From NCBI RefSeq assembly GCF_001665835.1, contig NZ_LZSX01000035.1, positions 117,735-181,734 on the forward strand: 64,000 nucleotides of DNA. The letters are read 5' to 3'. The notes beneath the pieces were generated by a model. That model worked only from the letters and a program-made list of their open reading frames with translations. It had not been told where the DNA came from and did not search any database. This stretch comes from Mycobacterium colombiense (lineage in GTDB: Bacteria; Actinomycetota; Actinomycetes; Mycobacteriales; Mycobacteriaceae). How positions within the stretch are numbered: the stretch's first letter is position 1; each line of letters opens with the position of its first letter. The position numbers and the translations under genes were made by a program. Shown here piece by piece: positions 9,647-20,196 of this stretch.

Positions 9647-10345
9647 CTACAGGTCGGCCAGCGCGCCCAGGCAGGCCGCCCCCAGGGCGGCCGGGTCCGC
9701 GCCGATCTGATGCAGCGTCACCGTCCGCAGCGCCGCGCGCGGCGCGGCGGCGACCCAGTCGAGCCCGGCCTGCAACGGATGGATCGGATCGTCGACCGCG
9801 GACGCCACGCCCAGCGGCGCGGCCAACCCGGCCAGCTCGTCGCAGCTCGGCGCGACGTAGGTGGCCGCCTCCTCCATGGCGTCGGGCAGATGCGGCCATT
9901 GGGCGCCCCACGACCGGGTCAGCTCGTCGGCCAGCCAGGCCGGGCTGGATGCCCGCATCTGGGTCGTGGTCGCCGCCAGCCCGTCGGCGCGCAACTGTGA
10001 CGCCGAATACCGCGCAGCAAGGGCCGCGGGCGCGGCCCCGGGAGCGCCCGCCCAGGCCGGCAGCGCGGCCAGCACCGCGACCGTCCGGTCGGGATGGGCC
10101 AGCGCCCAGGCGGCCGCCACCGCGGCGCCGATCGAGACCCCGCCCACAGCGATCGGCGCTTGGTGGCCCGCGTCATCCAGCGCCCTCAGGTAGCCCTCGA
10201 TCAACCGGTCGGGCCGCGGCCGCGGGGTCACCAGCAGCGCGCCGAGCTCGGACAAGGGACCGGAAAATGCCCGGTGAACGTAGTCGTCGTCGGAGCCGGT
10301 TCCGGGCAACAACACCGTCGTGACACCGCGCAGATCGACCACCAC
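9647..10345 (-). CDS. Alpha/beta hydrolase (Rv2695 orthologue)
   Basis: A 232-residue alpha/beta-hydrolase fold protein. It has the oxyanion-type start LRGVTTVLLPGTGSDDDYVH and a nucleophile elbow GGVSIG, with Ser near residue 71 followed by AAVAAAWALAHPDRTVAVLA. The Asp in SAVDDPIHPLQAG and the late His in VTLHQIGADPAALG are candidates for the rest of the triad. The substrate is unknown. The start is a GTG next to AAGAGG. It is convergent with the DUF3710 gene and divergent from the OB-fold gene. Confidence 0.85.
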   Translation of the reverse strand: MVVDLRGVTTVLLPGTGSDDDYVHRAFSGPLSELGALLVTPRPRPDRLIEGYLRALDDAGHQAPIAVGGVSIGAAVAAAWALAHPDRTVAVLAALPAWAGAPGAAPAALAARYSASQLRADGLAATTTQMRASSPAWLADELTRSWGAQWPHLPDAMEEAATYVAPSCDELAGLAAPLGVASAVDDPIHPLQAGLDWVAAAPRAALRTVTLHQIGADPAALGAACLGALADL

Positions 10346-10482
10346 CTCTTGATAGTGCCCCGCCGTTCAGTTGCCCTCCAACACGACGTTTGAGTCGGTT
10401 GGCGCTGGGGAACCAAGAGGTCTACGGTGTCCGTTGGCATAAATGGAAGCGTCGAGGCTTATCAGCATTGTCAGGAGTGGCC

Positions 10483-10851
10483 ATGAGGGCCCAAGGGTAT
10501 CTGCGCCGGCTGACCCGTCGATTGACGGAGGATCCGGAGCAGCGCGACTCGGAGGAACTGTCCGACGAGGTCGCAAGCACCGGCGCGCAACGGGCGATCG
10601 ACTGCGAGCGTGGCCAAGAGGTCACGATGGTGGGGACGCTCCGTAGCGTCGAGTGCAACGGCAGGGCCTGCGCCGGCGGAGTACGCGCAGAATTGTTCGA
10701 CGGCAGCGACACCGTCACGCTCGTATGGCTGGGACAGCGCCGCATCCCGGGCATCGACTCGGGCCGCACCCTGCGAGTGCGTGGACGCCTCGGCAAGCTG
10801 GAGAACGGAACCAAGGCGATCTACAACCCGCACTACGAAATTCAGCGGTGA
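10483..10851 (+). CDS. OB-fold nucleic acid binding-like protein (Rv2694c orthologue)
   Basis: A 122-residue protein starting MRAQGYLRRLTRRLTEDPEQ. The second half looks like an OB-fold: RGQEVTMVGTLRSVECNGRA, then VRAELFDGSDTVTLVWLGQR and TLRVRGRLGKLENGTKAIYN. Such small OB proteins in Actinobacteria are sometimes annotated DNA-binding, but no partner is established. Earlier in-frame starts exist; this ATG gives the length of the M. tuberculosis protein. It overlaps the next gene (GTGA), so the two form an operon. Confidence 0.85.
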   Translation: MRAQGYLRRLTRRLTEDPEQRDSEELSDEVASTGAQRAIDCERGQEVTMVGTLRSVECNGRACAGGVRAELFDGSDTVTLVWLGQRRIPGIDSGRTLRVRGRLGKLENGTKAIYNPHYEIQR

Positions 10852-11561
10852 CCGACCCCGAAGATCTTGGGGCAACCCCGCGGGACTCGGGCGCATCGGA
10901 ACAAATGACCTCTAACCGCATCAACCCGGAACGTCTGCTGGCACAGGCAGGCGGGGTCAGTGGTGTCATCTATTCGTCGCTGCCGGTGGTGGTCTTCGTC
11001 GTCGCCTCGAGCGTGTCGGGACTGGTTCCCGCGATCATGGCCGCGCTGGGTGTGGCCGCGCTGATCCTGGTGTGGCGGTTGATTCGACGCGAATCCCCAC
11101 AGCCGGCGTTCTCCGGCTTCTTCGGTGTCGCGCTGTGCGCACTGATCGCCTACGTGCTGGGGGAGTCCAAGGGCTACTTCCTGCTGGGCATCTGGATGTC
11201 GCTGGTGTGGGCCGTGGTGGTCGCGGCGTCGGTGCTGATCCGCCGTCCCCTGGTCGGCTACGGGTGGAGCTGGGCCGCCGGGCGTGGTGACGGCTGGCGC
11301 GAGGTTCCCCGGGCCGTCTACGCGTTCGACGTCGCCTCGGTGGGCTGGGTGCTGGTGTTCGCCGCCCGGTTCGTGGTTCAGGGACTGCTGTACGACGCCG
11401 ACCGGACCGGCTGGCTGGCGGTGGCGCGGATCGCGATGGGCTGGCCGCTGACCGTGCTGGCCGCGTTGGCCACCTACGCGGCGATCAAGTCGGCGCAACG
11501 CGCCATCGCCGCCGCGGGTGCCTCGGCGGTCGACGTGGAACCCGGCGCCGTCACCGACTGA
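10848..11561 (+). CDS. DUF3159 membrane protein (Rv2693c orthologue)
   Basis: A 237-residue polytopic membrane protein. It starts at GTG 10848 inside the stop codon of the preceding OB-fold gene. Helices include SLPVVVFVVASSVSGLVPAI, AALGVAALILVWRLI, GFFGVALCALIAYVLGES, LGIWMSLVWAVVVAASVLI, ASVGWVLVFAARFVVQGLLY and ARIAMGWPLTVLAALATYAA. DUF3159 proteins have no known function; overlap with the OB-fold gene suggests a joint role. Its TGA abuts the stop of ceoC through a TGATCA palindrome. Confidence 0.86.
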   Translation: MTDPEDLGATPRDSGASEQMTSNRINPERLLAQAGGVSGVIYSSLPVVVFVVASSVSGLVPAIMAALGVAALILVWRLIRRESPQPAFSGFFGVALCALIAYVLGESKGYFLLGIWMSLVWAVVVAASVLIRRPLVGYGWSWAAGRGDGWREVPRAVYAFDVASVGWVLVFAARFVVQGLLYDADRTGWLAVARIAMGWPLTVLAALATYAAIKSAQRAIAAAGASAVDVEPGAVTD

Positions 11562-12239
11562 TCAGCCGCCGGCCGGGTTGTGGCTGCCCAGCAGCAGCTT
11601 CTGCAGGTCCTCTTCCGCCTCGGCGACCGCGACGAACAGCAGCTCGTCACCGCCCTCCAGCGGCTCATCCTCCTCGGGCACGATCACCCGCGGGCCGCGC
11701 AGGATCGTCACCAGCGAGGTGTTCCGGGGCAGTTGCAGTTTGCGCACCGGCTTGCCGCCCCATGGCGTGTCGTCGGGCAGCGTGATCTCGACCAGGTTGG
11801 CCTGCCCCTTGCGGAACTCCATCAGCCGCACCAGATCGCCGACGGCGACGGCCTCTTCGATGAGCGACGCCAGCATGCGCGGCGTCGACACCGCCACGTC
11901 GACCCCCCACGCGTCGGTGAACAGCCATTCGTTGCGGGGATCGTTGACCCGCGCCACCACCCGCGGCACCGCGAATTCGGTTTTGGCCAAAAGGCTTAGC
12001 ACGACGTTGGCCTTGTCGTCGCCGGTCGCGGCCACCACCACGTCGAACTCCTGCAGGTGCACCGACTCCAGCAGGCTCAGTTCGCAGGCGTCGCCCAGTC
12101 GCCAGTGCGCGGCCGGGATGGCGTCGACGTCGACGTGATCGGGATTACGTTCGATCAGCGTCACATCATGGCCGTTGCCGATGAGTTCGCGGGTGACCGA
12201 TCGGCCGACCGCCCCGGCGCCGGCTACAGCTACTTTCAT
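11562..12239 (-). CDS. ceoC: TrkA-type potassium uptake regulatory protein CeoC
   Basis: A 225-residue protein with an N-terminal NAD-binding RCK_N (TrkA-N) domain, MKVAVAGAGAVGRSVTRELI, including the GxGxxG loop, the acidic residue after strand 2 in VTLIERNPD, and VVVAATGDDKANVVLSLLAK. The C-terminal RCK_C domain contains LVEITLPDDTPWGGKPVRKL. It is the Rv2692 orthologue and probably controls a Trk/Ktr potassium channel with CeoB. It lies downstream of ceoB on the same strand with a 28-base gap. Confidence 0.92.
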   Translation of the reverse strand: MKVAVAGAGAVGRSVTRELIGNGHDVTLIERNPDHVDVDAIPAAHWRLGDACELSLLESVHLQEFDVVVAATGDDKANVVLSLLAKTEFAVPRVVARVNDPRNEWLFTDAWGVDVAVSTPRMLASLIEEAVAVGDLVRLMEFRKGQANLVEITLPDDTPWGGKPVRKLQLPRNTSLVTILRGPRVIVPEEDEPLEGGDELLFVAVAEAEEDLQKLLLGSHNPAGG

Positions 12240-12267
12240 CTGCGCCGCTCCTCAACGCTCGAATTCA

Positions 12268-12933
12268 TCACAGGTCTTCACTGGGTGGCAGGGCGGCAAT
12301 GGCCACCGCCTCGGCGGCGCGGCCGGAGATCGCGGCGACATACACCTGGTCGCCGGCCTGGATAACCGATTTGGGTTCCGGCAACACGCCGGCCCCGAAC
12401 CGGATGAGGAACGCGACCCGGGCGCCGGTGGCCTGCTCCAGGTCGGTGACCCGATGCCCGATCCAGTCCTCGTGCAGGACGACCTCGGACACGGCGACGG
12501 TGCCGGTCGGATCGCGCCACTTGGCCGTCTCGGTCTCACGCAGCAACGCGTTGAGCAGGCGGTCGGTGGTCCAGGGCACGGTCGCGATGGTGGGAATGCC
12601 CAGCCGCTCGTAGACCTCGGCGCGTTTGGCGTCGTAGATGCGGGCCACCACCCGCTTGACGCCGAACGTCTCCCGGGCCAGCCGCGCCGAGATGATGTTG
12701 GAGTTGTCTCCGGAGGACACCGCGGCGAACGCGTCCGCTTCGTCGATGCGGGCCCTCAGCAGCACATCTCGGTCGAATCCCTGCCCCAGCACCCGCTCGC
12801 CGGCGTATTCGGGGCTGAGGCGATTGAACGCGGTGCTGTCACGGTCGATGACCGCGACGTCGTGACCGATGCGGGAGAGCCCGTCGGCGACCGAAGAACC
12901 GACCCGGCCGCAGCCCATCACCACTACTCGCAA
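12268..12933 (-). CDS. ceoB: TrkA-type potassium uptake regulatory protein CeoB
   Basis: A 221-residue partner of CeoC with the same two-domain RCK build: RVVVMGCGRVGSSVADGLSR at the N-terminus, AVSSGDNSNIISARLARETF in the nucleotide domain, and VSEVVLHEDWIGHRVTDLEQ in RCK_C. The TTG at 12931-12933, preceded by GAGAGG, gives the N-terminus expected for Rv2691. An ATG 14 codons upstream (12975) would add a basic non-conserved stretch and is the alternative start. CeoB/CeoC are tandem paralogues; the membrane channel subunit is not in this window. Confidence 0.9.
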   Translation of the reverse strand: MRVVVMGCGRVGSSVADGLSRIGHDVAVIDRDSTAFNRLSPEYAGERVLGQGFDRDVLLRARIDEADAFAAVSSGDNSNIISARLARETFGVKRVVARIYDAKRAEVYERLGIPTIATVPWTTDRLLNALLRETETAKWRDPTGTVAVSEVVLHEDWIGHRVTDLEQATGARVAFLIRFGAGVLPEPKSVIQAGDQVYVAAISGRAAEAVAIAALPPSEDL

Positions 12934-13059
12934 CTTGAGGTCCTCTCGGCCGCGTCCTGCGCCCTTCACCGGCAACCCACGTCGGCCGGCCGTTTCGGTC
13001 GGCGAACATTCTCCTACGAACGCTACCGCCAGGGCCGTCTGGGCTTACTCTTGGCTCTC

Positions 13060-15054
13060 GTGTCCAAACTTTCAACCGCCACCCGTCGGTTGCTTATCGG
13101 TCGGCCGTTTCGCAGCGACCGGCTGAGTCACACGCTGCTGCCCAAGCGGATCGCCTTGCCGGTGTTCGCCTCCGATGCACTGTCCTCGGTTGCGTACGCG
13201 CCCGAGGAGGTCTTCCTGATGCTCTCGGTGGCCGGGGTGACGGCGTACGCGCTGACACCGTGGATCGGGCTTGCGGTGGCCGCGGTCATGCTGGTGGTGG
13301 TGGCCAGCTACCGGCAGAACGTTCACGCCTACCCGTCCGGCGGCGGCGACTTCGAGGTGGTCACCACTAATCTCGGCGACACCGCCGGGCTCGTGGTCGC
13401 CAGCGCGTTGATGGTGGATTACGTTCTGACCGTTGCGGTCTCGACGGCCTCGGCGATGGCGAACATCGGCTCGGCGATCCCGATCGTGGCCCAGCACAAG
13501 GTGTTCTTCTGTGTGGTGTCCGTCCTGCTGGTGATGGCGCTGAACCTGCGTGGGGTGCGCGAGTCCGGGTTGGCGTTCGCCATCCCGACCTATGCGTTCA
13601 TCATCGGCGTGCTGGTGATGATCGGCTGGGGTCTGTTCCGGATCTTCGTGCTGGGCAATCCGCTGCGGGCCGAATCCGCCGGATTCCAGATGCACTCCGC
13701 GCACGGCCAGGTCGTCGGTTTCGCGCTGGCGTTCTTGGTGGCGCGGTCGTTCTCGTCGGGGTGTGCGGCGCTGACGGGTGTCGAGGCGATCAGCAACGGG
13801 GTGCCGGCGTTTCAGAAACCCAAGTCGCGCAACGCGGCGACCACCCTGCTGATGCTGGGCGGCATCGCAGTGACCCTGCTGATGGGAATCATCGTGCTGG
13901 CCCAGCAGATCGGGGTTCAGCTCGTCGAGGATCCCGCGACGCAACTGGGCGGGGCGCCGAAGGGTTACTACCAGAAGACCCTGGTCACCCAGCTGGCGCA
14001 AGCGGTGTTCGGCAGCTTCCATATCGGGTTCCTGCTGATCGCCACGGTAACCGCCCTCATTCTGGTGCTGGCGGCCAACACCGCCTTCAACGGGTTCCCG
14101 GTGCTCGGCTCGATCCTGGCGCAGCACAGCTATCTGCCGCGCCAATTGCACACCCGCGGAGACCGATTGGCGTTCTCCAACGGCATTCTGTTCCTGTCCG
14201 GGGCGGCGCTGCTTGCGATCATCGCGTTCCGCGGCGAGGTCACCGCCCTGATTCAGCTGTACATCGTCGGCGTGTTCATTTCGTTCACCCTGAGTCAGAT
14301 CGGCATGGTGCGGCACTGGACCCGGTTGCTGCGCAGCGAAACCGATCCGCGGGCGCGGCGCAAGATGATGCGCTCGCGGGTGGTCAACACGGTCGGATTG
14401 CTGTCCACCGGCGCGGTGTTGCTGGTGGTCCTGGTGACCAAGTTCGCATCCGGGGCGTGGATCGCGCTGTTCGCGATGGGCCTGCTGTTCGGAATCATGA
14501 AAATGATTCACCGGCACTACAACACCGTGAACCGCGAGCTGGCGGAGCAGGCTGCCGCCCAGGACGACGTGGTGCTGCCCAGCCGCAATCACGCCGTGGT
14601 GCTGGTGTCGAAGCTGCACCTACCGACGCTGCGCGCGCTGGCCTACGCCAGGGCCACCAGGCCCGACGTTCTGGAGGCCGTGACGGTCAGCGTCGACGAC
14701 GGGGAAACCCGCGAGCTGGTGCACAAGTGGGAGGAAAGCGATATCAGCGTCCCGCTCAAGGTGATCTCATCGCCGTATCGTGAAGTCACCCGTCCCGTCC
14801 TGGAATACGTCAAGCGGGCCCGGGAAGAGTCGCCCCGCACCGTGGTGACGGTGTTCATCCCGGAGTACGTGGTGGGCCACTGGTGGGAGCAGGTGCTGCA
14901 CAACCAGAGCGCCCTTCGGCTCAAGGGCCGGCTGCTGTTCATGCCGGGCGTCATGGTGACTTCGGTTCCGTGGCAGTTGAGTTCGTCGGAACGGCGCAAA
15001 ACCCTGCAGCCGCATGTGGCGCCGGGTGACGCTCGTCGGGGAATCTTCGATTGA
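13060..15054 (+). CDS. APC-superfamily amino acid permease-like protein (Rv2690c orthologue)
   Basis: A 664-residue membrane transporter starting at GTG 13060 (VSKLSTATRRLLIGRPFRSD). About 12 hydrophobic segments fill residues 30-470; the APC signature LPVFASDALSSVAYAPEEVF is near TM1. The C-terminal 190 residues after HRHYNTVNRELAEQ are soluble and contain HAVVLVSKLHLPTLRALAYA and RTVVTVFIPEYVVGHWWEQV, a USP-like regulatory domain found in K+/amino acid APC transporters. Proximity to ceoBC fits a cation-linked role, but the substrate is unknown. The stop overlaps the next gene (TTGA). Confidence 0.88.
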   Translation: MSKLSTATRRLLIGRPFRSDRLSHTLLPKRIALPVFASDALSSVAYAPEEVFLMLSVAGVTAYALTPWIGLAVAAVMLVVVASYRQNVHAYPSGGGDFEVVTTNLGDTAGLVVASALMVDYVLTVAVSTASAMANIGSAIPIVAQHKVFFCVVSVLLVMALNLRGVRESGLAFAIPTYAFIIGVLVMIGWGLFRIFVLGNPLRAESAGFQMHSAHGQVVGFALAFLVARSFSSGCAALTGVEAISNGVPAFQKPKSRNAATTLLMLGGIAVTLLMGIIVLAQQIGVQLVEDPATQLGGAPKGYYQKTLVTQLAQAVFGSFHIGFLLIATVTALILVLAANTAFNGFPVLGSILAQHSYLPRQLHTRGDRLAFSNGILFLSGAALLAIIAFRGEVTALIQLYIVGVFISFTLSQIGMVRHWTRLLRSETDPRARRKMMRSRVVNTVGLLSTGAVLLVVLVTKFASGAWIALFAMGLLFGIMKMIHRHYNTVNRELAEQAAAQDDVVLPSRNHAVVLVSKLHLPTLRALAYARATRPDVLEAVTVSVDDGETRELVHKWEESDISVPLKVISSPYREVTRPVLEYVKRAREESPRTVVTVFIPEYVVGHWWEQVLHNQSALRLKGRLLFMPGVMVTSVPWQLSSSERRKTLQPHVAPGDARRGIFD

Positions 15055-16280
15055 CCCGCGAATCGACCCGCGCGCCGCGCGCAACTCCGCCCCCCGTGGG
15101 GGAGCTGACCCTGACCACCGATGCCCCGGCCAACGGCGGCAGCTGCGTCGCGCACCACGAAGGCCGTGTGGTGTTCGTCCGGTATGCGTTGCCCGGTGAG
15201 CGGGTGCGTGTCCGGGTCACCGCGGATCGCGGATCCTATTGGCACGCAGAGGTTATCGAGGTCATCGACGCGGCGCCGGGCCGTATCGCATCGCTGTGCC
15301 CCATCGCCGGGGTGGACGGCGCCGGCTGTTGCGACATGGCGTTCGCCGATCCCGAGGTGACCCGCACGCTCAAGGCCGATGTCGTGGCCAACCAGCTCGA
15401 GCGCCTCGGCGGGCATGCGTGGAGCGGCGAGGCCCAGCCGCTGGCGGATTCCGCGCCGACCGGGTGGCGCACCCGCGTTCGGCTCGACGTAGGCCCCGAC
15501 CGTCGCCCGGGCTTTCACCGGTACCACAGCGATGATTTGGTGACCGACCTGCGTTGTGCGCAGCTGCCGGCGGGCATGCTCGACGGGCTCGCCGACCTCG
15601 AGTGGCCGCCGGCCGCCCAGCTGCACGTGGCCGTCGACGACGACGGCGCGCGCCACGTGGTGCGCACGCTGCGGCAGGGCAGGCAGACCGCGACCAAGGT
15701 GGTGGAGGGTCGCTACGAGGCGGTGCAGCGAGTGGCCGGGCGCAGCTGGCAGGTGCCGGTGACCGCCTTCTGGCAGGCGCACCGCGACGCGGCGGGGGTA
15801 TACAGCGAGCTGGTCGCCGACTGGGCGCAGCTGGGCACCGGCATGCGCGCATGGGATTTGTACGGCGGCGCAGGCGTTTTCGCCGCGGTGCTCGGCGATG
15901 CCGTGGGCCCGTCCGGGCGCGTACTCAGCGTCGACACCTCGCGCGCGTCGACCCGCGCCGCCCGGGCCGCCCTGGCCGATCTGACGCAGGTGCACATCGT
16001 CACCGACTCGGTGCGGCTTGCGCTGGCCGCGCAGCGCGGGCGTGCCGACGTGGCGGTCTTGGATCCGCCGCGGGCGGGGGCCGGGCGCGAGGTCATCGAT
16101 CTGCTGGCCGCCGCCGGCATCCCGCGGGTGGTGCACATCGGTTGTGAGGCGGCATCTTTCGCCCGCGACATCGGGATCTACCTCGGGCACGGTTACACCG
16201 TCGAGAAGATCAAGGTGTTCGACGCCTTCCCGCTGACGCATCACACCGAATGCATCGCGCTGCTGACCCGGCGCGCTTAG
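15051..16280 (+). CDS. TrmA/RlmD-like (uracil-5-)-RNA methyltransferase (Rv2689c orthologue)
   Basis: A 409-residue SAM-dependent RNA methyltransferase. The N-terminal TRAM/OB region includes [40 protein letters not shown] follows. The SAM loop is [20 protein letters not shown], the catalytic loop [20 protein letters not shown], and the nucleophile Cys lies in [16 protein letters not shown], followed by the conserved ending [18 protein letters not shown]. Whether tRNA or rRNA is the substrate is not evident. The TTG start overlaps the TGA of the permease gene, and the stop overlaps the convergent ArsB-like gene by four bases. Confidence 0.9.
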   Translation: MTRESTRAPRATPPPVGELTLTTDAPANGGSCVAHHEGRVVFVRYALPGERVRVRVTADRGSYWHAEVIEVIDAAPGRIASLCPIAGVDGAGCCDMAFADPEVTRTLKADVVANQLERLGGHAWSGEAQPLADSAPTGWRTRVRLDVGPDRRPGFHRYHSDDLVTDLRCAQLPAGMLDGLADLEWPPAAQLHVAVDDDGARHVVRTLRQGRQTATKVVEGRYEAVQRVAGRSWQVPVTAFWQAHRDAAGVYSELVADWAQLGTGMRAWDLYGGAGVFAAVLGDAVGPSGRVLSVDTSRASTRAARAALADLTQVHIVTDSVRLALAAQRGRADVAVLDPPRAGAGREVIDLLAAAGIPRVVHIGCEAASFARDIGIYLGHGYTVEKIKVFDAFPLTHHTECIALLTRRA

Positions 16281-17566
16281 CCGAACACGAAATACCGCAA
16301 CCACAGGTAGAGCGCCGACAGCGCGACCGACACCGCGGTGACCACTATGCCTTTGCGGGTGAACTCCCAAAAGGAGATGGGACTGTCTGCGCGCCGGGCG
16401 ATTCCGAGGATGACGACGTTGGCGCTGGCTCCGACGGCGGTGAGGTTGCCGCCGAAGTCGGTGCCCAACGCCAGGGCCCACCACAAGACGCCCGGGTTGA
16501 CGTGGTCGTTCAGGGCTGGAATCAAATCGGCGACGATCGGTGCCATTGTCGCGGCATAGGGAACGTTGTTGACGATCCCGCTGATCAGTAGCGACACCGT
16601 GAGAATCACCATCGTTGCGACCAAGGTGTTGCCGGCGGTGGCGGTGACCGCCACGTGCGCGAGCTGTTTGACGACACCAGTCTTCACCAGGGCGCCCACC
16701 ATGATGAACAGACCCGCAAAGAACAGCAGCGTGTCCCACTCGACACTGGACAGGTAATCGGAATGGTCCAGCTTGGACACCACGACGAGGACGCCGGCGC
16801 CCAACAGCGCCACCACCGAGGGGTCCATATGCAGCGGCGAGTGCGCCACGAACGCCGCAAACACCGCGACCAGGACCGCGCCGCACGTGATCAACAGCCG
16901 GGGATCGCGGATCGCCTCGCGCTCCTCCAACGACATCACGTCGGCAACCCGCTCGGGATCGACGGTGAAGGCACCGGGAAACAAGCGCGGCAGCAACAGG
17001 ATCAACACGACCATCACGATGGCCACGATCGGCGCCAGATGGATCAGGAAGTCGTTGAAGGACAGGCCGCCCTTGCTGGCGATGATGATGTTGGGTGGGT
17101 CGCCGACCAATGTCGCCGTGCCGCCGATGTTCGATGCGAAGGCCTCGGCCATCAAAAACGGCGCCGCGTTGATCGCCAGTCGGTCACACACCAACAGCGT
17201 CACCGGCGCGATCAGCAGTACCGTGGTGACGTTGTCCAGCAGCGCCGACGCGACCGCGGTGACCGCGACCAACAGGATCATGACTCGCAGGGGGGAGCCG
17301 CGGGCGCGTTTGGCCGACCAGATCGCGACGTACTCGAACACACCGGTCTGGCGCAGCACGCTGACGATGATCATCATGCCGAAGAGCAAGAAGATGACGT
17401 CCCAGTCGATTCCGGTGCTTTGGGAGTAGAAGATGTCTTCGGATCTGATGATCGGTAATAAGACAACGATCGCGGCGCCCGTCAGCGCCACCAATGTCTT
17501 GTTGATGCGGTCGCTGGCTATCAGGGCATAAGCGACCAAAAACACGACGATCGCGATGACGCTCAT
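16277..17566 (-). CDS. ArsB/NhaD-type ion transporter
   Basis: A 429-residue ion transporter superfamily membrane protein with about 12 helices. Signature stretches are [40 protein letters not shown], the substrate loop [20 protein letters not shown], its C-terminal repeat [20 protein letters not shown], and [20 protein letters not shown]. The two inverted repeats with DNVTTV / VNNVPY are typical of the ArsB/CitM/NhaD group; arsenite, sodium or dicarboxylate are possible substrates. M. tuberculosis carries two adjacent copies (Rv2684, Rv2685); only one is present here. It follows the CBS gene on the same strand. Confidence 0.88.
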   Translation of the reverse strand: MSVIAIVVFLVAYALIASDRINKTLVALTGAAIVVLLPIIRSEDIFYSQSTGIDWDVIFLLFGMMIIVSVLRQTGVFEYVAIWSAKRARGSPLRVMILLVAVTAVASALLDNVTTVLLIAPVTLLVCDRLAINAAPFLMAEAFASNIGGTATLVGDPPNIIIASKGGLSFNDFLIHLAPIVAIVMVVLILLLPRLFPGAFTVDPERVADVMSLEEREAIRDPRLLITCGAVLVAVFAAFVAHSPLHMDPSVVALLGAGVLVVVSKLDHSDYLSSVEWDTLLFFAGLFIMVGALVKTGVVKQLAHVAVTATAGNTLVATMVILTVSLLISGIVNNVPYAATMAPIVADLIPALNDHVNPGVLWWALALGTDFGGNLTAVGASANVVILGIARRADSPISFWEFTRKGIVVTAVSVALSALYLWLRYFVFG

Positions 17567-17612
17567 CGCTTTTCCCGCGCCCGCACACCTTTGATCGAGA
17601 AATTGTTTGAAA

Positions 17613-18110
17613 TCAAGGCTTCAGCGCCGCCTCGAGCACACGCGACGCCGTGATCACTCCAATTAGCTTGCGGTCCTTGACCACCGCGACCAGCGGGCTT
17701 CTCAGTCGAGCCATCAGCGCCGCCACCTCGATGATGGTGTCGTCGGCTTTGGCCGGCGGTATGTCCACCAGATGGTCGGGCAGCACGTCGCGCACCTTCT
17801 TGCCGCTCAACTTTTCCGCGCAGCGGTCCGCCATCGGCTCGTCGAGGACACCGGCCAGTGAGGGATCGTCCTGTACATAGCGGGGCACGATGAATCGGAC
17901 CACCTGGGAAGCGGGGAGCACCGCGTAGGGGCTCCCGGAGGCGTCGGTGACCAACAGGCCGGGCAATCGGTGCTCAGCGAGCATGCGCGCCGCGGCCAGC
18001 GCCTCCGTGTCGACGCTGACTACTGGAAAATCCTCGGCGATCTGCTCGGCGCGCATGCTGTGACGATACGACCGCACATCGCGTGTGGTGTGGTCGACGT
18101 CAAGGCTCAT
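17613..18110 (-). CDS. CBS-domain pair protein (Rv2683 orthologue)
   Basis: A 165-residue protein made of two CBS motifs. The first spans about residues 25-75 ([20 protein letters not shown] and [14 protein letters not shown]). The second spans about 105-160 ([40 protein letters not shown] and [15 protein letters not shown]). CBS pairs bind adenosine ligands and gate transporters or enzymes. Its position 46 bases upstream of the ArsB-like transporter on the same strand suggests it regulates that transporter. An in-frame ATG at residue 19 is an alternative start. Confidence 0.87.
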   Translation of the reverse strand: MSLDVDHTTRDVRSYRHSMRAEQIAEDFPVVSVDTEALAAARMLAEHRLPGLLVTDASGSPYAVLPASQVVRFIVPRYVQDDPSLAGVLDEPMADRCAEKLSGKKVRDVLPDHLVDIPPAKADDTIIEVAALMARLRSPLVAVVKDRKLIGVITASRVLEAALKP

Positions 18111-18270
18111 GGCGGCACTCCGGGGTCGGGGACAGCTCGGAATTCATTGCCGACCAGGCTTCCCGGCTCACCGCGCATTGACGCTACCAAAGGTGCGGCC
18201 GGGGCGGCGGATGACGGAAATGGTGGACTTCTAACGGGACCACGCCGCGGGCGCTGCGTACACTGACTGG

Positions 18271-20196
18271 ATGCTGGAACAGATCCGCGGGCCCGCTGAT
18301 CTGCAGCACCTTTCCCAACATCAGCTTCGCGATCTGGCCGCCGAGATTCGCGAGTTCCTGATTCACAAGGTTGCTGCCACCGGGGGACACCTGGGGCCCA
18401 ATCTGGGCGTGGTTGAGCTGACGCTCGCCCTGCACCGGGTGTTCGACTCACCCCACGATCCGATCATCTTCGACACCGGCCATCAGGCCTACGTCCACAA
18501 GATGCTGACGGGCCGCTCCCGCGAGTTCGAGAACCTGCGCAAGAAGGGCGGGCTGTCCGGGTATCCGTCGCGTGCCGAGAGCGAGCACGACTGGGTGGAG
18601 TCCAGCCACGCCAGCGCGTCGTTGTCCTACGCCGACGGCCTGGCCAAGGCCTTCGAACTCAGCGGGCACCGCAACCGGCACGTGGTCGCGGTTGTCGGCG
18701 ACGGCGCGCTCACCGGCGGCATGTGCTGGGAGGCGCTGAACAACATCGCCGCCTCGGGCCGCCCGGTCATCATCGTGGTCAACGACAACGGCCGCAGCTA
18801 TGCACCGACGATCGGCGGTGTTGCCGACCATCTCGCCTCGCTGCGGCTGCAGCCGGCCTACGAGCAGGCCCTGGAGAGGGGCCGCGACGCGCTGCGCGCG
18901 CTGCCGCTGGTCGGCAAGATCGCCTACCGCGTCATGCACAGCGTCAAGGCCGGCATCAAGGACTCGTTGTCGCCGCAGCTGATGTTCACCGATCTGGGCC
19001 TGAAGTACGTCGGCCCCGTCGACGGTCACGACGAACGCGCGGTGGAGGCCGCGCTGCGGCACGCCCGCGGCTTTGGCCGCCCGGTGATCGTGCACGTGAT
19101 GACCCGTAAGGGGATGGGCTTCGCCCCGGCCGAGGACGACGAGGCCGAGCAGATGCATTCCTGCGGCGTCATCGACCCGGTCACCGGCCAGGCGACCAAG
19201 ATCGCCGGACCCGGCTGGACGGCAACGTTCTCCGACGCCCTCATCGGCTACGCCCGGAAGCGCCGCGACATCGTGGCCATCACCGCGGCGATGCCCGGCC
19301 CGACCGGGCTGACCCCGTTCGGGCAGCAGTTCCCGGACCGCTTGTTCGACGTCGGCATCGCCGAGCAGCACGCGATGACGTCGGCGGCCGGCCTGGCCAT
19401 GGGCGGCATGCACCCGGTGGTGGCCATCTATTCGACGTTCCTCAACCGGGCCTTCGACCAGATCATGATGGACGTGGCGCTGCACAAGCTGCCCGTCACC
19501 ATGGTGCTCGACCGGGCCGGCATCACCGGTTCGGACGGCGCCAGCCACAACGGCATGTGGGACATGTCGATGCTGGGCATCGTGCCCGGCATGCGGGTGG
19601 CCGCACCCCGGGACGCCACCCGGTTGCGCGAGGAACTCGGTGAGGCGCTCGACGTCGACGACGGCCCCACGGCGCTGCGCTTCCCCAAAGGTGATGTGGG
19701 CGACGACATTCCGGTGATCGAGCGCCGCGGATCGGGCATCTCGGGCGTCGACGTGCTCGCGGTCCCGGCGGCCGGGTGTAACCACGACGTGCTGCTGATC
19801 GGCGTCGGCGCGTTCGCGCCGATGGCGCTGGCGGTGGCCAGGCGGCTCCAGGACCAGGGGATCGGCGTCACGGTCATCGACCCGCGCTGGGTGCTGCCGG
19901 TCTCGGAGAGCGTTCTGGAGTTGGCGGCCCAGCACAAGCTCGTCGTCACGTGCGAGGACAACGGCGTCAACGGCGGGGTGGGCTCGGCGGTGTCGGCCGC
20001 CCTGCGCCGCGCCGAGATCGACGTTCCGTGCCGCGATGTCGGGCTGCCGCAGCAGTTCTACGAGCACGCTTCGCGCGGTGAGCTGCTGTCGGATCTGGCG
20101 CTGACCGACCAGGACGTGGCCCGCCGCATCACCGGTTGGGTCGCCGCGCTGGGCAGCGGTGTCACCGAAGCGGGGATCCGCGAGCACCTCGACTAG
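18271..20196 (+). CDS. dxs: 1-deoxy-D-xylulose-5-phosphate synthase
   Basis: A 641-residue thiamine diphosphate enzyme (Rv2682c orthologue), the entry step of the MEP pathway: pyruvate plus glyceraldehyde 3-phosphate to DXP. Visible motifs are [16 protein letters not shown], the TPP/Mg motif [37 protein letters not shown], the transketolase pyrimidine-domain [20 protein letters not shown] and the [20 protein letters not shown] loop. Its length equals that of the family. The stop TAG lies in a CTAG palindrome that also ends the convergent ribonuclease D-like gene. Confidence 0.97.
   Translation: MLEQIRGPADLQHLSQHQLRDLAAEIREFLIHKVAATGGHLGPNLGVVELTLALHRVFDSPHDPIIFDTGHQAYVHKMLTGRSREFENLRKKGGLSGYPSRAESEHDWVESSHASASLSYADGLAKAFELSGHRNRHVVAVVGDGALTGGMCWEALNNIAASGRPVIIVVNDNGRSYAPTIGGVADHLASLRLQPAYEQALERGRDALRALPLVGKIAYRVMHSVKAGIKDSLSPQLMFTDLGLKYVGPVDGHDERAVEAALRHARGFGRPVIVHVMTRKGMGFAPAEDDEAEQMHSCGVIDPVTGQATKIAGPGWTATFSDALIGYARKRRDIVAITAAMPGPTGLTPFGQQFPDRLFDVGIAEQHAMTSAAGLAMGGMHPVVAIYSTFLNRAFDQIMMDVALHKLPVTMVLDRAGITGSDGASHNGMWDMSMLGIVPGMRVAAPRDATRLREELGEALDVDDGPTALRFPKGDVGDDIPVIERRGSGISGVDVLAVPAAGCNHDVLLIGVGAFAPMALAVARRLQDQGIGVTVIDPRWVLPVSESVLELAAQHKLVVTCEDNGVNGGVGSAVSAALRRAEIDVPCRDVGLPQQFYEHASRGELLSDLALTDQDVARRITGWVAALGSGVTEAGIREHLD

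Noticed and set aside
14643..16886. 747-codon minus-strand open frame across Rv2690c/Rv2689c/ArsB-like genes
   Set aside because: It spans three well-supported genes on both strands and has no recognisable domain; long antisense frames are expected at this GC content.
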